From Nyssa sinensis (Eukaryota; Streptophyta; Magnoliopsida; Cornales; Nyssaceae), in the NCBI GenBank assembly GCA_008638375.1, contig CM018038.1:32479383-32543382 (forward strand): DNA of 64,000 bases, read 5' to 3'. The first letter of the stretch is position 1. Each line of letters opens with the position of its first letter. Below, one piece after another: positions 1 to 9,458 of the stretch. The notes beneath the pieces are model-generated. The model had not been told where the DNA came from and did not search any database. It was given only the letters and a program-made list of their open reading frames with translations. The position numbers were made by a program, and so were the translations under genes.

Positions 1-149
1 TCAAATTGAAAGTCTTACCTTCCCTAGCTTTCTCTTCCTTCTTCTGCTGTTTCTCTCTCTTCTTCTTGCTTCTACTTCCTCACACACGGCCTTTTTTTTT
101 TGTTTCAAAAATGTGTTGCTCGCTCACATGTAACTATTTGAGTTTTCGG

Positions 150-800
150 CTGCCTTGACACACCTATATATATATATATAGGATTATTCTAGATGCATTC
201 TACCCAAAAAAATATGTTGTCCTTTATATATATATAATCACCTACCCACCAATTCCTAACTGCTTCATAGGGAAGCTTCACGAATTCCGTATATACACAC
301 ATATATCTCATGTCTTCTACCTACTGTCGACTGCCTTGTGCTGTCATATATATATATATATATACTTATATATTTATATCTATCTATATGTATCTTGCTG
401 GTATATACATTACACACATATACATAATATCATACACACACATAAATATATATATATATATGAATATATATATATATATATCATTTTGTTGCACATATGT
501 ATTCATTACTTGTAATGTGTACCTAACGTATACCTAGCCGTATACACATGTATATATATATATATTAATTCATATATATATATATATACACATATATGCA
601 TATATATATATATACACACATATATGCATATTTTTTGGCGTCCATGACCGTATTTGTTTTCGCACGTATATTGGTAAACTTTATATATACCTTGAATATA
701 CATATTTATATATTTTGGTATACTTTATATATATCTTGAATATATATATATATATATATATTTATATGTAGATTGATCGCCAATACATATGTGTATATAT
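150..800. repeat. TA/CA microsatellite cluster
   Basis: Runs of (TA)n mixed with CATA and CACA steps occur at about 166-181, 343-365, 440-481, 549-620 and 738-765. Short open frames here are made almost only of Tyr, Ile and His and are products of the repeat. The flanks (1-150) hold pyrimidine-rich sequence with no recognisable gene. Confidence 0.9.
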
Positions 801-1294
801 ATTTATGTTATATATACATTGGCCCCCCGAACATTGATATTTATTTCATAAAATATCAATTTATGGAACACTGAAAAATTTGGTATTAATTAAGGACTCG
901 GTATCACCATTACTTATTTTATCGATATTGGGTCCCCTGTTAGTGCCTTGTTCCATATTCACATGATTTTCATAATTAATTATCCGTATTGGTCTCATAT
1001 TGTCAATTTCGGCATTAGTCAAAATTATTTTGACTCAGTTAACCATGTTGTCAATTTCCAAACATACACCATCTTTGGTTTTTGATTAATTTCGTATCTT
1101 AGGATAATTAATCCCATTATGGCTTAATGTATTTTTAGCCATTTCGAACATTACCGTTACATAACCTAATTTTATTAGGTCGGGGTGCTGTTTTAGTCAT
1201 ATCGGATTTTTCAGGGTATTACATCTGAATCCCAAGCTAACGAATTTTTCGGTTATGATTCCATCAAGGGATTGAAGTATTATACCTACTCTAG
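801..1294. other. Gene-free AT-rich stretch
   Basis: No coding pattern is seen. Phrases such as GGTATCACC and GTTACATAACC recall LTR sequence, and the stretch lies just beyond the truncated RNase H end of the gypsy relic. It may be LTR or UTR debris, but no matching partner LTR was found in the window. Confidence 0.4.
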
Positions 1295-1930
1295 AGCCTC
1301 TATTTATAGATGAACTATCAGTTTAAAGTAGCCATGCCGAATTTTTTGTAGTGGTTTGGGCTTTGGAATATTGCATTCTAGTGAATTCAGCTATAAAATC
1401 TACTAATGCTTGAGCTTTGATAGCAGTTAGTGGAACATAAGATATGTCAAATTCTCCTAGTTCCACTGACCATTTAACCAGTCATCCCGAAACTCCAGGT
1501 TTGTGTAGGACTGATTTTAGAGGATAGGATGTAGGGGATTAAGATAGGATAAGCTTGAAAGTGTGGTCTAAGCTTCCAAGCAAATATCACCAGAGCTAAA
1601 TCCAGTTTTTCAATCTCGAAGTACCTTGTCTCGGTGTCTAAAAGTGCTTTGCTGACATAGAAGACATGTTTTTGAACTTATTTGTCCTCTCTGATTAACG
1701 CAGAACTTGACTGCTCTCTCTGACACGGCTAAATACAAGAGTAGTTTTTCCCTTAGCACTAGTTTTGAAAGAAGGTCTAGGGAGGCTAAGTACTGTTTGA
1801 GTTATTGGAAGGATTTTTCACATTCAGAGGTTCACTCTAGGGCCTTACTCCCCCTCAGAGCTTTAAAGAACGGGAGGCAGCAATCCGTTGATTTAAAGAT
1901 GAACCTATTCAGTGCTGCTATCCTTCCATT
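1295..1930 (-). pseudogene. Ty3/gypsy RNase H region, decayed
   Basis: Read on the minus strand, several frames together give the RNase H region of a gypsy polyprotein. The clearest block is KWSVELGEFDISYVPLTAIK followed by AQALVDFIAEFT, a well-known plant gypsy signature, near 1390-1480. An upstream HKPGVSG-like block lies near 1485-1505. Several in-frame stops and frameshifts interrupt it. The reading ends near 1295, where the second RNase H segment (TDSSS-like) should continue. No integrase follows, so the 3' half of this element is missing. It is continuous with the RT at 1930-2640. Confidence 0.7.
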
Positions 1931-2640
1931 TAGTCCATGAATATTTTTCTTAGTCCTGGTGTTTCCAGATCAATTAGAGCCCTGATCTGGGTAGGATCTA
2001 CTTCAATTTCTCTTTGGGAAACTAAGAAACCCAGAAACTTCCCCTCCGTGATCCTGAAGGTACATTTTGATGGGTTAAGTTTCATTTTGTGCTCCTTTAG
2101 GATGTCAAATGTTTGGGATAAGTGTTGGATGTGGTCAGCCTTCCGAACACTTTTAACGAGCATATTGTCAATGTAGATTTCCATTGTATCTCTGGTTTGG
2201 AGGCCGAACATTTTGTTCACAAGATTTTGATATGTGGCTCCAACATTCTTTAGACCGAACGACATCATTCTATACCAACAGAGACTCCGTTCTGATATGA
2301 TGGCTATTTTCTCCTGATCTGGAGGATACATTTGGATTTGATTGTACCCAGAGTAGGCGTCCATGAAGTTTATGAGTTCGTGACCTGTCGTAGCATTAAC
2401 GAGTTGATCAATTCTAGGAAGAGGAAATCTGTCCTTAGGCCTTAGGACAAGCTTTATTAAGGTCGGTATAATCAACATAGACTGTCCACTTGTCGTTCTT
2501 CTTCTTTGCAAGAACTGTACTGGCATACCATTCAGGATAGAACACTTCTCTTATCATTCCGGCGTCAAGTAACCTCTAGACTTCTTCCTTGATGATCTTG
2601 TGACGTTCTGGGGCAAACATCATTTTTTTCTATCTTACTG
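1930..2640 (-). pseudogene. Ty3/gypsy reverse transcriptase, dead
   Basis: The minus-strand frame contains the RT core in order: PKDRFPLPRIDQLVNATTGH, then FMDAYSGYNQI (first catalytic Asp), then a MMSFGLKNVGATYQ block and IYIDNMLVKS. The last replaces the usual Y[VI]DD with YIDN, so one of the two metal-binding aspartates is lost. The remainder (LNPSKCTF, GKFLGFLVSQREIEVDP) fits the gypsy thumb region. The N-terminal part (about 2527-2640) is in another frame, so there is at least one frameshift. The encoded enzyme cannot be active as read. Confidence 0.87.
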
Positions 2641-3090
2641 GAGGATGGTTTGGATCTGTCATCAGCTTGTGAGAAATGAAGTTAGGATCTATTCCCTCCA
2701 TATCTTTGGTTTCCTAAGCAAATACCGAAAGATTGGTTTTCAAGGATTTAACAATCTCCTATTACTCGGAATGAGATAGAGCTGAGCTAATGTGTAAGTA
2801 CTTTCCCTCTTCTTTTGTGTTGACAAGCACTTTGATGGGCTCTTCCGTTGTTTTGACTGCGCTGTCCCTTCCTCTAGGACTTAATGGTTCATCAATCTCG
2901 ATAGGACATTCTTCAGCCACATGAAATTTTAGAGATACAAAGTCTTCTCCCTTATGAGGGTACTGTAATTGCTATTTGAGAGTGAGGGCATGGCATTCCC
3001 AAGCAGTGGGCTAATAGTCTTGATGGTGAGAACTTTGTTTTTATGGATATATTTCAAGCATTGATGGACGATTTAAGTATCTGCCCCCAT

Positions 3091-3579
3091 CTAGTGGATC
3101 CAGGGTCTCCCAATAATGACATTATAGGGAGATTTAACATCCAGGACCATGTATTCAGAGATCAGGGTCTTTTGGCCATCCCCCTTTCCTACCGTGGTCG
3201 ATAGATCAATTCTACCTAGTGGGAAACTAAGATTTCCATTGAATCCTACCATCACAAAAATGGTAGTTCTGATGTCCTTAGAGTCTAGCTTCATGTGTTT
3301 GAAGGGTTTGTAGAATAACACGTTGGTAGAGTTTCTAATGTCTACAAGGACCCTTATGATATCAAAATTAGCAATTTTGAGTGAGATGATAAGGGCATCG
3401 CTGTGGGGACAATGTATTTCAATAAGGTCCAATTTAGAGAACTGGATCTGAGGTTTTGACTTCATCTTTTTTTCAATAGCCGAGATTTGGATGACGTGGG
3501 GTTCCATCCTTACTTCCCGAGCATATATCTTCTTGGCCTGGTTAAACATCCCTGTCATTATATTGTCAGCATGGAGCAC
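3091..3579 (-). pseudogene. Ty3/gypsy aspartic protease region, decayed
   Basis: The minus-strand frame of 162 codons ends in MVLDVKSPYNVIIGRPWIH, the typical C-terminal part of a gypsy retropepsin (the ILGRPWLH block). The active-site block reads VLVDIRNSTNVLFYKPF where VLVDTGSSxxILF is expected: the Asp remains but the following Thr-Gly is Ile-Arg. A VGFNGNLSFPLGRIDL block sits between, as in the family. The gap 2640-3090 corresponds to the protease-RT linker and shows stops in all frames. Role when intact: cleavage of the Gag-Pol polyprotein. Confidence 0.78.
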
Positions 3580-3599
3580 GAAGATGAATTGATTATTTT

Positions 3600-4260
3600 G
3601 GTACTACTGATTATTCTGAATTCCCCAATGTTCTGGCCTTTGCCAAGCTTCTTTTGAGGGGATTTTTCATCATGGGGGTTCTGTCTCCCGTCCTAGTGGA
3701 TGAATTCTCTTAGTCACCTTCTTCTAATGAGATGTTCTATTTCTTGCTTCAAAGCTTTGCACTCGTTGATCATGTGCCCCTGATCTTATGGAAGTCATAA
3801 TATTTGTTTCGATTTCTCGAGTCGAGGAGGTTTTTTAGTGGTTCTGGCGACCTCAGGTTTTCACAAGTTTGGACTTGTTAGAGTATATGGGTAAGAGAGG
3901 CATTTAATAGAGTATGAGTTTCGTACATTCCAAAGCTAGAGTTGTTCTGGGTTTTGGGTGTTGTTCTCTTATCAGGATTCCTAATCCTTTTCTTATTGGC
4001 ATTGGTATCCCTCTTCTGAACGTACTCCTTCTTCTAAGCTTGTTCTTTAGTTTTTTGGAAGAGGCTTTTGTATCTTTAAAATTAATATACTTTCACACTC
4101 TATCCATGAGTGTTATATCGATAGGGGAATTCTTGGTTAAGAAATCTTGAAAGCGTCTAGGCCCAAGGCCTGAAATGAAGGTGACCATCAGAAAACTTGA
4201 ACTGTAGTTGGTTATTTCCATGAGCTCAGTATTGGAAGCTTCCCTTGAACAATAATACCC
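3600..4260 (-). pseudogene. Ty3/gypsy gag, decayed
   Basis: Minus-strand translation in several frames gives blocks typical of the retrotransposon Gag family. Near 4080-4210 is a FLMVTFISGLGPRRF-like run; near 3729-3790 is the partial zinc-knuckle-type block GHMINECKALKQEIEHLIRR followed by LREFIH. Frameshifts and stops split it, and its N-terminus is not clear. It is upstream, in the same direction, of the protease and RT relics above, so 1295-4260 is one truncated gypsy element. Sequence from 4260 to about 4500 may be its 5' region. Confidence 0.65.
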
Positions 4261-4489
4261 GATGTTGCTCTTTTATGGTTTGGAAACTTCCCTTCTCGAA
4301 CTACTTGTCAAGAACTTGAGATTAGAGGGTCACCGGGAAGCTTCCGGTGGTAGCTGCTCCGATGATAAAGTTAGTAAAGAAATCAAAATAGTAATTGTAA
4401 TTCAAGAGAAAAATTCAACATCCATTGAAAGCGTACCTTATGAACTTATTTATAGGTTACAGATCTACTTAGTTAAGTAGGATTAGGAA

Positions 4490-5394
4490 CCATAAAAGTA
4501 GGGATTTGAGGATATATGAAGATAGTAGTTTCCATGTATAATTCTATTTTCTTATTCTGAGGTCGGTAGTTTATGAAAAGCGGTGACAAGTTCTGAACCC
4601 ATCACCTCTAGATCTTTTGTGTTTGGCAGACTTGGATAAGATACCCCTCTCATGACCTATACCCTGAAGAGCTCACTGTAGACACATGTTACGCCTTGAA
4701 TACAGTATTCAAATTATGGTATACCAATACCCAATGACACATATACCTCTAAAAAAAACAAATCGGAGAATCCCTCTCACGATCTCTCTCACTCTCTCTC
4801 TCTCTCTCTCTCATTACTGAAAACATTACTTCGTGGTAGACATTACTCATGTGGAAAATTTGGAAATAGGTTGTATTAGCTAGACGTGTTAATGTGTCAA
4901 TTTCACATGAGGTAGAGTTCCATGATCGGGGATTATTCTCACAACCAGTAGGATTCTATCGCAGAAGGAGTTTTGTAACTTGTGGATTACTCCGACAATA
5001 AGATAGTCACAATGATATGGTGGCGAAGATAATGGGTTTGATTTACTTATTTGTTCAAACTGTATGAACTATTATCTCAAGAATCCCTGTATAGAGTTAA
5101 CTGCTTGTTTTATTAGAGTTTTTGTGTAAGATAAAGTCTTTGCCTTGTTTAGCTGTATGATGTGGCCAAGATGGTAGACATGGACCAAACCCATCATAGT
5201 TATCAAAAGGATTCACAGTGCTTGAATAATATCATGCGTAGTTACATAGCATGCCAGGATCATGTTACTCTTAAACACTGATATTGGTTAGGGAATCTAA
5301 TGCACTGAAACGAAACCTAGAAAGTGAATTTCAAAGAAAGGTATGGAACAAATACTCTATGAATAAAACTCTTGGACTAAAGCATAGAAATTTA
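4490..5394. other. Gene-free region with a (TC)n run
   Basis: No coding pattern is recognised. A (TC)n microsatellite lies at about 4784-4813. The rest is moderately AT-rich with no clear repeat. Confidence 0.5.
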
Positions 5395-5760
5395 GAACAA
5401 AAAAAATATTCAAAAAAAAATCAATCAAATTCAATTGTGTAAAATTTTACATTTTTCACAATTAATAAATTTTTAATCACCCATTCTTTAATTACAAAGT
5501 TTTTTGGACAATTTTTTACAACTTTAAACGTTTATTATAAGCATCTAACAGGTGGCCAAAAGTTATATAAAACTAAAAAAATTTAGAAATTTTATCAATT
5601 TGTATGAATTTGTAAAATTTACAGTTTCAAGAAAAGTGTAAATATTTACACTTTCGCTGAGACGTAGTTTTTCACTGAAAATGTGTAATTTTATACTGTT
5701 ACTGAGTCGAAATTTTACAATTTTTGATTGATCGATTTTTTTTTTTCTTTCAAAATTTTA
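5395..5760. repeat. AT-rich foldback, possible MITE
   Basis: The two ends are imperfect inverted copies. The left end has A-rich sequence, then TCAATCAAATTC and TGTAAAATTT; the right end read in reverse has an A-rich run, TCAATCAAAAATTG and TAAAATTT. Near the middle is a perfect 22-bp palindrome (5633-5654, half-site AAAGTGTAAAT). Further TGTAAA/TTTACA copies occur in between. The layout suits a non-autonomous DNA transposon, but no clear target-site duplication was found. Confidence 0.4.
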
Positions 5761-6286
5761 TATGTAATATGAATTTTATTTGATAAATCACGATTTTTGG
5801 AGTCTAAATATATAAATTTTATTAGAAATAAGTCGATAAAATTACATGTAAAATTATATTTGTTATCACTTTACTTTTTCACATTTTTTATTATTTTTAT
5901 AATTTAATAATAATGAAACAAAGAATAATATTATTTAGGTTACCTTTTTTTTAAAAAACAATATAATGAAGCTTAATGCTTGCACATTGCACATTGCACA
6001 TTGCTATTCCTCAATAACAAACTAATTAACTTGCATTTTCTAATTCTTGAACTGTAATTAACTCTCAAACTCATTAATGACATAATTAAGAATTAAATAA
6101 AAAATAATTAATTAAACAACAATAAAAATGGTATATATGAGAATCTTTAAATATCTTCTCAAAATGATCATTTGATTTCAAAAAAATAAATCACAAATCA
6201 AAACACCAAACAATCAAAACCCAAAATATCAATGTCGATTATATATCCACACAAAAAAACAAGAACATATCAATTTGTCAACTGAT

Positions 6287-6826
6287 TTAACATGGCAAAA
6301 GACGACTCCTACTGCTGCCAAAAAATTCAACATCATCTTCATCATCTAATCCACAATTGCCATCTTCATCATCACCACAATCATATACAGATCCAACAAC
6401 AAGAAGCAATTGATCTTCAAGATATCTCTGCAACAGCCTCACTTCGTCAACACCTTCAGATTCAACTCCCCCGCCTTCCTCGTAGCGGCGCAGCCCGTCG
6501 CCCCCTCGGTCCTGGAGGTTACCTTCGGGTGGATGTGCCTTTAAGCGGCTGCTCCGACGGCGGTGGCAGAGGCGGAGGCAGATTTCGGCAGCGCAGAGGA
6601 AGGGGAAGGAGGCGCAGAGGAAGGGGAGGAGGAGAGGCGAGCAGAGGGCAAGGAAGAGGTAACGTGTGCGGCGGGTCCGCAGCCAAGACGATAACATCAT
6701 TGCCGCCGAAGTGATGGGGGTCGTGGGATGGTGGGCGTCGTCTTCGTCGTAGTCGTCATCGTTTGGGAGGATCAGCAAGGCCTGGTGTCCTCGTTTATCT
6801 TTGCCTAAGCACCACCATTCCCACAT
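6287..6826 (-). CDS. Small plant membrane protein, function unknown
   Basis: This single uninterrupted frame of 179 codons is locally GC-rich within very AT-rich DNA. It starts MWEWWCLGKDKRGHQ and has an acidic run (DDDYDEDD, residues about 23-30). A hydrophobic stretch at about residues 55-83 (LFLALCSPLLLPFLCASF, then PFLCAAEICLRL) is probably one membrane segment, followed by a basic CHRRRSSR patch. The C-terminal half contains DEVRLLQRYLEDQLLLVVGSVYDCG and an acidic tail. The mix of membrane span, basic patch and conserved-looking LLQRYLEDQL helix is like small uncharacterised plant transmembrane proteins, but I cannot name the family. The overlapping opposite-strand frame is His/Arg/Gly low-complexity and is taken as its shadow. 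A MITE lies 214 bp upstream of the ATG. I am fairly sure it is a gene; its function is open. Confidence 0.6.
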   Translation of the reverse strand: MWEWWCLGKDKRGHQALLILPNDDDYDEDDAHHPTTPITSAAMMLSSWLRTRRTRYLFLALCSPLLLPFLCASFPFLCAAEICLRLCHRRRSSRLKAHPPEGNLQDRGGDGLRRYEEGGGVESEGVDEVRLLQRYLEDQLLLVVGSVYDCGDDEDGNCGLDDEDDVEFFGSSRSRLLPC

Positions 6827-7039
6827 GACTTGGTTGCTTGTTTATTCATATAGAAGTGAATCAGTGAATGTGACCGCTTTTAGGCTCAAATGTAAACGGA
6901 GTGACTACTTGTTTTTTTCAAATCCCTAACATATGGGTGTCCGGTTTGTCAAAACTATCTACCTTCCCCGTCGGTATTAAATACAAAAATTCAACAAAAA
7001 TAAAATTCACTCATTCTTACAATTTTTTTTTTTTTTTTT
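6827..7039 (-). promoter_or_regulatory. Probable upstream region of the membrane-protein gene
   Basis: This 213-bp stretch separates the ATG at 6826 from a MITE. On the minus strand a CTATATGAAT box lies about 30 bases before the ATG and could serve as a TATA element or simply be leader sequence. A long poly-T run (about 7023-7040) borders the MITE. The promoter role is inferred from position only. Confidence 0.3.
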
Positions 7040-7544
7040 TGATAAATTACACTTTTCTCTCACGAGGATTATGATAATTATATTGATCTCTTTTGAGAAT
7101 TTATGAAATTATACTGACTTTTTTTATTTTACCTGAAAATATACAGATACTTTATTTCCTGTCAATTTTTATTTCAAAATGATAAAATTACTTATTTTAT
7201 TTATTTATTTTATATTTTTCTAATTTTAACCATTTTTTTAACTTTTTGTAAATTTTTTTTATTTAAAAATAAATTTAAGGTAAATAACTTGTTTTTATTT
7301 TATATAAAAATAAATTAAAGATTTTTATCAATATTTATTTGAAAAATGAAAAAAATTGGTCAAAATTTAATAAATTGAAAAAAACATGAAAGGGATAATT
7401 TTGTTATTTTAAAGAAAAAATTGATAGGAGAGAGGTATCTGTATATTGTTATGTAAAGTAGAAGAGGTCAGTATAATTTTAAAAACCTTAGTAGAGGTCA
7501 GTATAATTATCATAAATTTCAAGAGAGGTTAATGTAATTTATCA
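7040..7544. mobile_element. MITE with long terminal inverted repeats
   Basis: The ends TGATAAATTAC (7040-7050) and GTAATTTATCA (7534-7544) are exact inverted copies. The similarity continues inward for roughly 85-90 bp with scattered mismatches, including matching GATAATTATA and AAATTATACTGAC blocks on both sides. The interior is AT-rich and non-coding. Poly-T flanks both ends (a T9 duplication is possible). Long TIRs with no coding capacity fit a non-autonomous Mutator-like element, which is common in plants. The superfamily is inferred. Confidence 0.72.
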
Positions 7545-8185
7545 TTTTTTTTAATGAAAACAATGAGCATTACAATTAATCAATTTAATATTACAATATT
7601 ACATAGTTAATAATAAGAATAAATCTTCAATAAAATCCACATTGATTTAATAATTAAACAGTTTATAGTTTATACTATAAGAGTACTCTAGAGTTCTAAT
7701 TAATATGATTATTAATAAAATCTTAATAAATATATAAAGTATATAAACTTTCTAATGCCTTTGTTCCTGATATTTTTTTGTTTATATAAAATTAGAATAG
7801 TGAATCAATAGGAGAGATATAGATGTTAAATAATACGAGAATTCTTACATAATTGAATAACAATAAGCAATAAAAAAAAATTGATTTGTGATTATAAATA
7901 AAGCTCTAATAAATATATAATATTTTTATTGTCTTTGTTTCTAATATATATTTTTTGTTAATATAAAATTAGATTAGTGTTCCAATATATAGCAGATATG
8001 TAGATTCTAAATAATAACAAACTTCTTATATAATCGAACAATAATGAGCAATAGAAAATTTGATATAAAACTCTATCAAAATAATTTCAAAAATAAAAAT
8101 TAGGAAATACATAAATTTCTTATATAATCTATTCATGTTTTTTTATATAAGTATATAGTAGTATAAAAGAGAATAATTCACAAGT
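7545..8185. other. Gene-free AT-rich stretch
   Basis: Very AT-rich sequence with no coding pattern. Two passages resemble each other (about 7700-7870 and 7895-8050; both carry TCTAAT, TATATTTTT and ATAAAATTAGA blocks), which suggests an old diverged duplication. Confidence 0.45.
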
Positions 8186-8964
8186 GGCTGTTTTTGCAAT
8201 AAATGAGGATGGGGTGCCGGGAACAGCTAATTTCTGTGGGCATTTATCAAACATTGTTGGGAAATCATTGCTGCGAATGTCCATACCGATTATTATTATT
8301 AATTTTTTCTTTGGTATTTTCTGAGCGTTTATTATTGTACTACGCATGCACTATTATTGCCCTTGTCACATGTGTCAAAAAAAAAAAAAAATCTAAGTAA
8401 TAATTCAATAAAATTATCACAAAAAAAATATTGATAGCCAAAAAAAGGGCAGGTTTTAGTGCATACGCATGTTGGGAGACTGGTGGTTTCAAGTTGGGTT
8501 TGGAGATGGAGATGCTTGCAGTTAAGAACTGTACAGTAACAAGATTGTGCTTCCAGGTGTGTATGCAACACTATCCTAAATATAGTATTTGTCTCGTCAA
8601 ATTCTATAAATGGTTTGTAATTGAAAATTTTGCAAACCTGTACTTGAGATACAATGAAACCCACCAAAAGGTAATCTATCTATGTATTGCACTTTCGAAG
8701 ATAGAACCTAAATGCCCAATGAAGAATGAATAAATTCCAGGATTGCACTTCTATTTCAGCATAATAATAGAATTATATAAAGTTTGTTTGAAAACAAAAA
8801 GTCAATGAGAGAAGAGTTGTTGAACTTGTGGGAAGGAAATTTACAAGTATCAATCTTAAAGTTGTGTTTATTTTTGTTGTTACATCCATGACTATATATT
8901 TATATATATATATATATATATACATACATACATACATACATACATACATAAACTTGTTGGTGAC
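8186..8964. repeat. Segmental direct repeat, copy 1
   Basis: This segment recurs at 13725-14466 in the same orientation with only scattered mismatches by eye. The main difference is the length of a TATA/CATA microsatellite near the end (8900-8950). It includes an open stretch (8431-8733) that is also mostly open in copy 2, and a CTTCCAG/GTGTGT sequence that could be an old splice donor. I recognise no protein. It may be a relic of a host gene or of an LTR. Confidence 0.85.
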
Positions 8965-9023
8965 TGTGAAAGAATATAGAATATCTTTGTATTCTATATT
9001 TATTATATATATTTTAGGAATAG
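8965..9023 (+). mobile_element. Truncated head of a copia LTR
   Basis: The first 59 bases match the start of the copia LTR at 14467, beginning TGTGAAAGAATATAGAATAT, in the same sequence context (GTTGGTGAC before it). The LTR breaks off at GGAATAG, where a gypsy LTR begins. So copy 1 of the segmental repeat also carried this copia insertion. Confidence 0.85.
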
Positions 9024-9458
9024 TGACAGATCAGTCTCCACATGATACGTGTGCCTACCGTACAGCCAAAGCTCGTCTATCCAGAGCAAGATTGACATAT
9101 GGCCTTCAGAGCTTACAGATCAGAAGCCCATGCAAGCCTCAGACTCACTTCGAGTTCGGAAGGCACTATGAACACTCACAAGAAGGTTCCGAGCTTATTG
9201 CCGCCTTAAACACCCTACCGAGCTAAGGATAAGGAAACAATATTCAACAAGGAAACTGTCATTCACGAAGCACAGTGTCCAACATGGTAACTGCCATTCT
9301 CTTATGATCAAATCCCTACTTTCACGGTTCCAAATCCTAATCAACTTAGGAGATCCAGAACCTATAAATAAAGTCCTAAGGTACGCTTTTATTTTCATGC
9401 TCATTTAATTACTATTACTTTCAGTCTTTCAATTCAGTTTATTGACATTGTAAAGACT
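9024..9458 (+). mobile_element. Ty3/gypsy 5' LTR, left part
   Basis: It starts with TGACAGATCAG directly after the broken copia LTR. It contains a TATA-like CTATAAATAAAG at about 9361-9373, placed as expected for an LTR promoter. It is interrupted after TAAAGACT by the insertion at 9459-12931 and resumes at 12932. The two parts together give about 550 bp. Confidence 0.65.

Noticed and set aside
310..703. Open frames rich in Tyr, Ile and His
   Set aside because: They are translations of TA/CA microsatellites; no codon structure or homology.
6292..6714. 140-codon + strand frame opposite the membrane-protein gene
   Set aside because: His- and Gly/Arg-rich low complexity, fully overlapping a more protein-like - strand frame with a membrane span.
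8431..8733. 100-codon frame, partly kept in the second copy of the segmental repeat
   Set aside because: Not recognised, starts inside AT-rich sequence, and conservation is explained by the recent DNA duplication. Not called as a gene.
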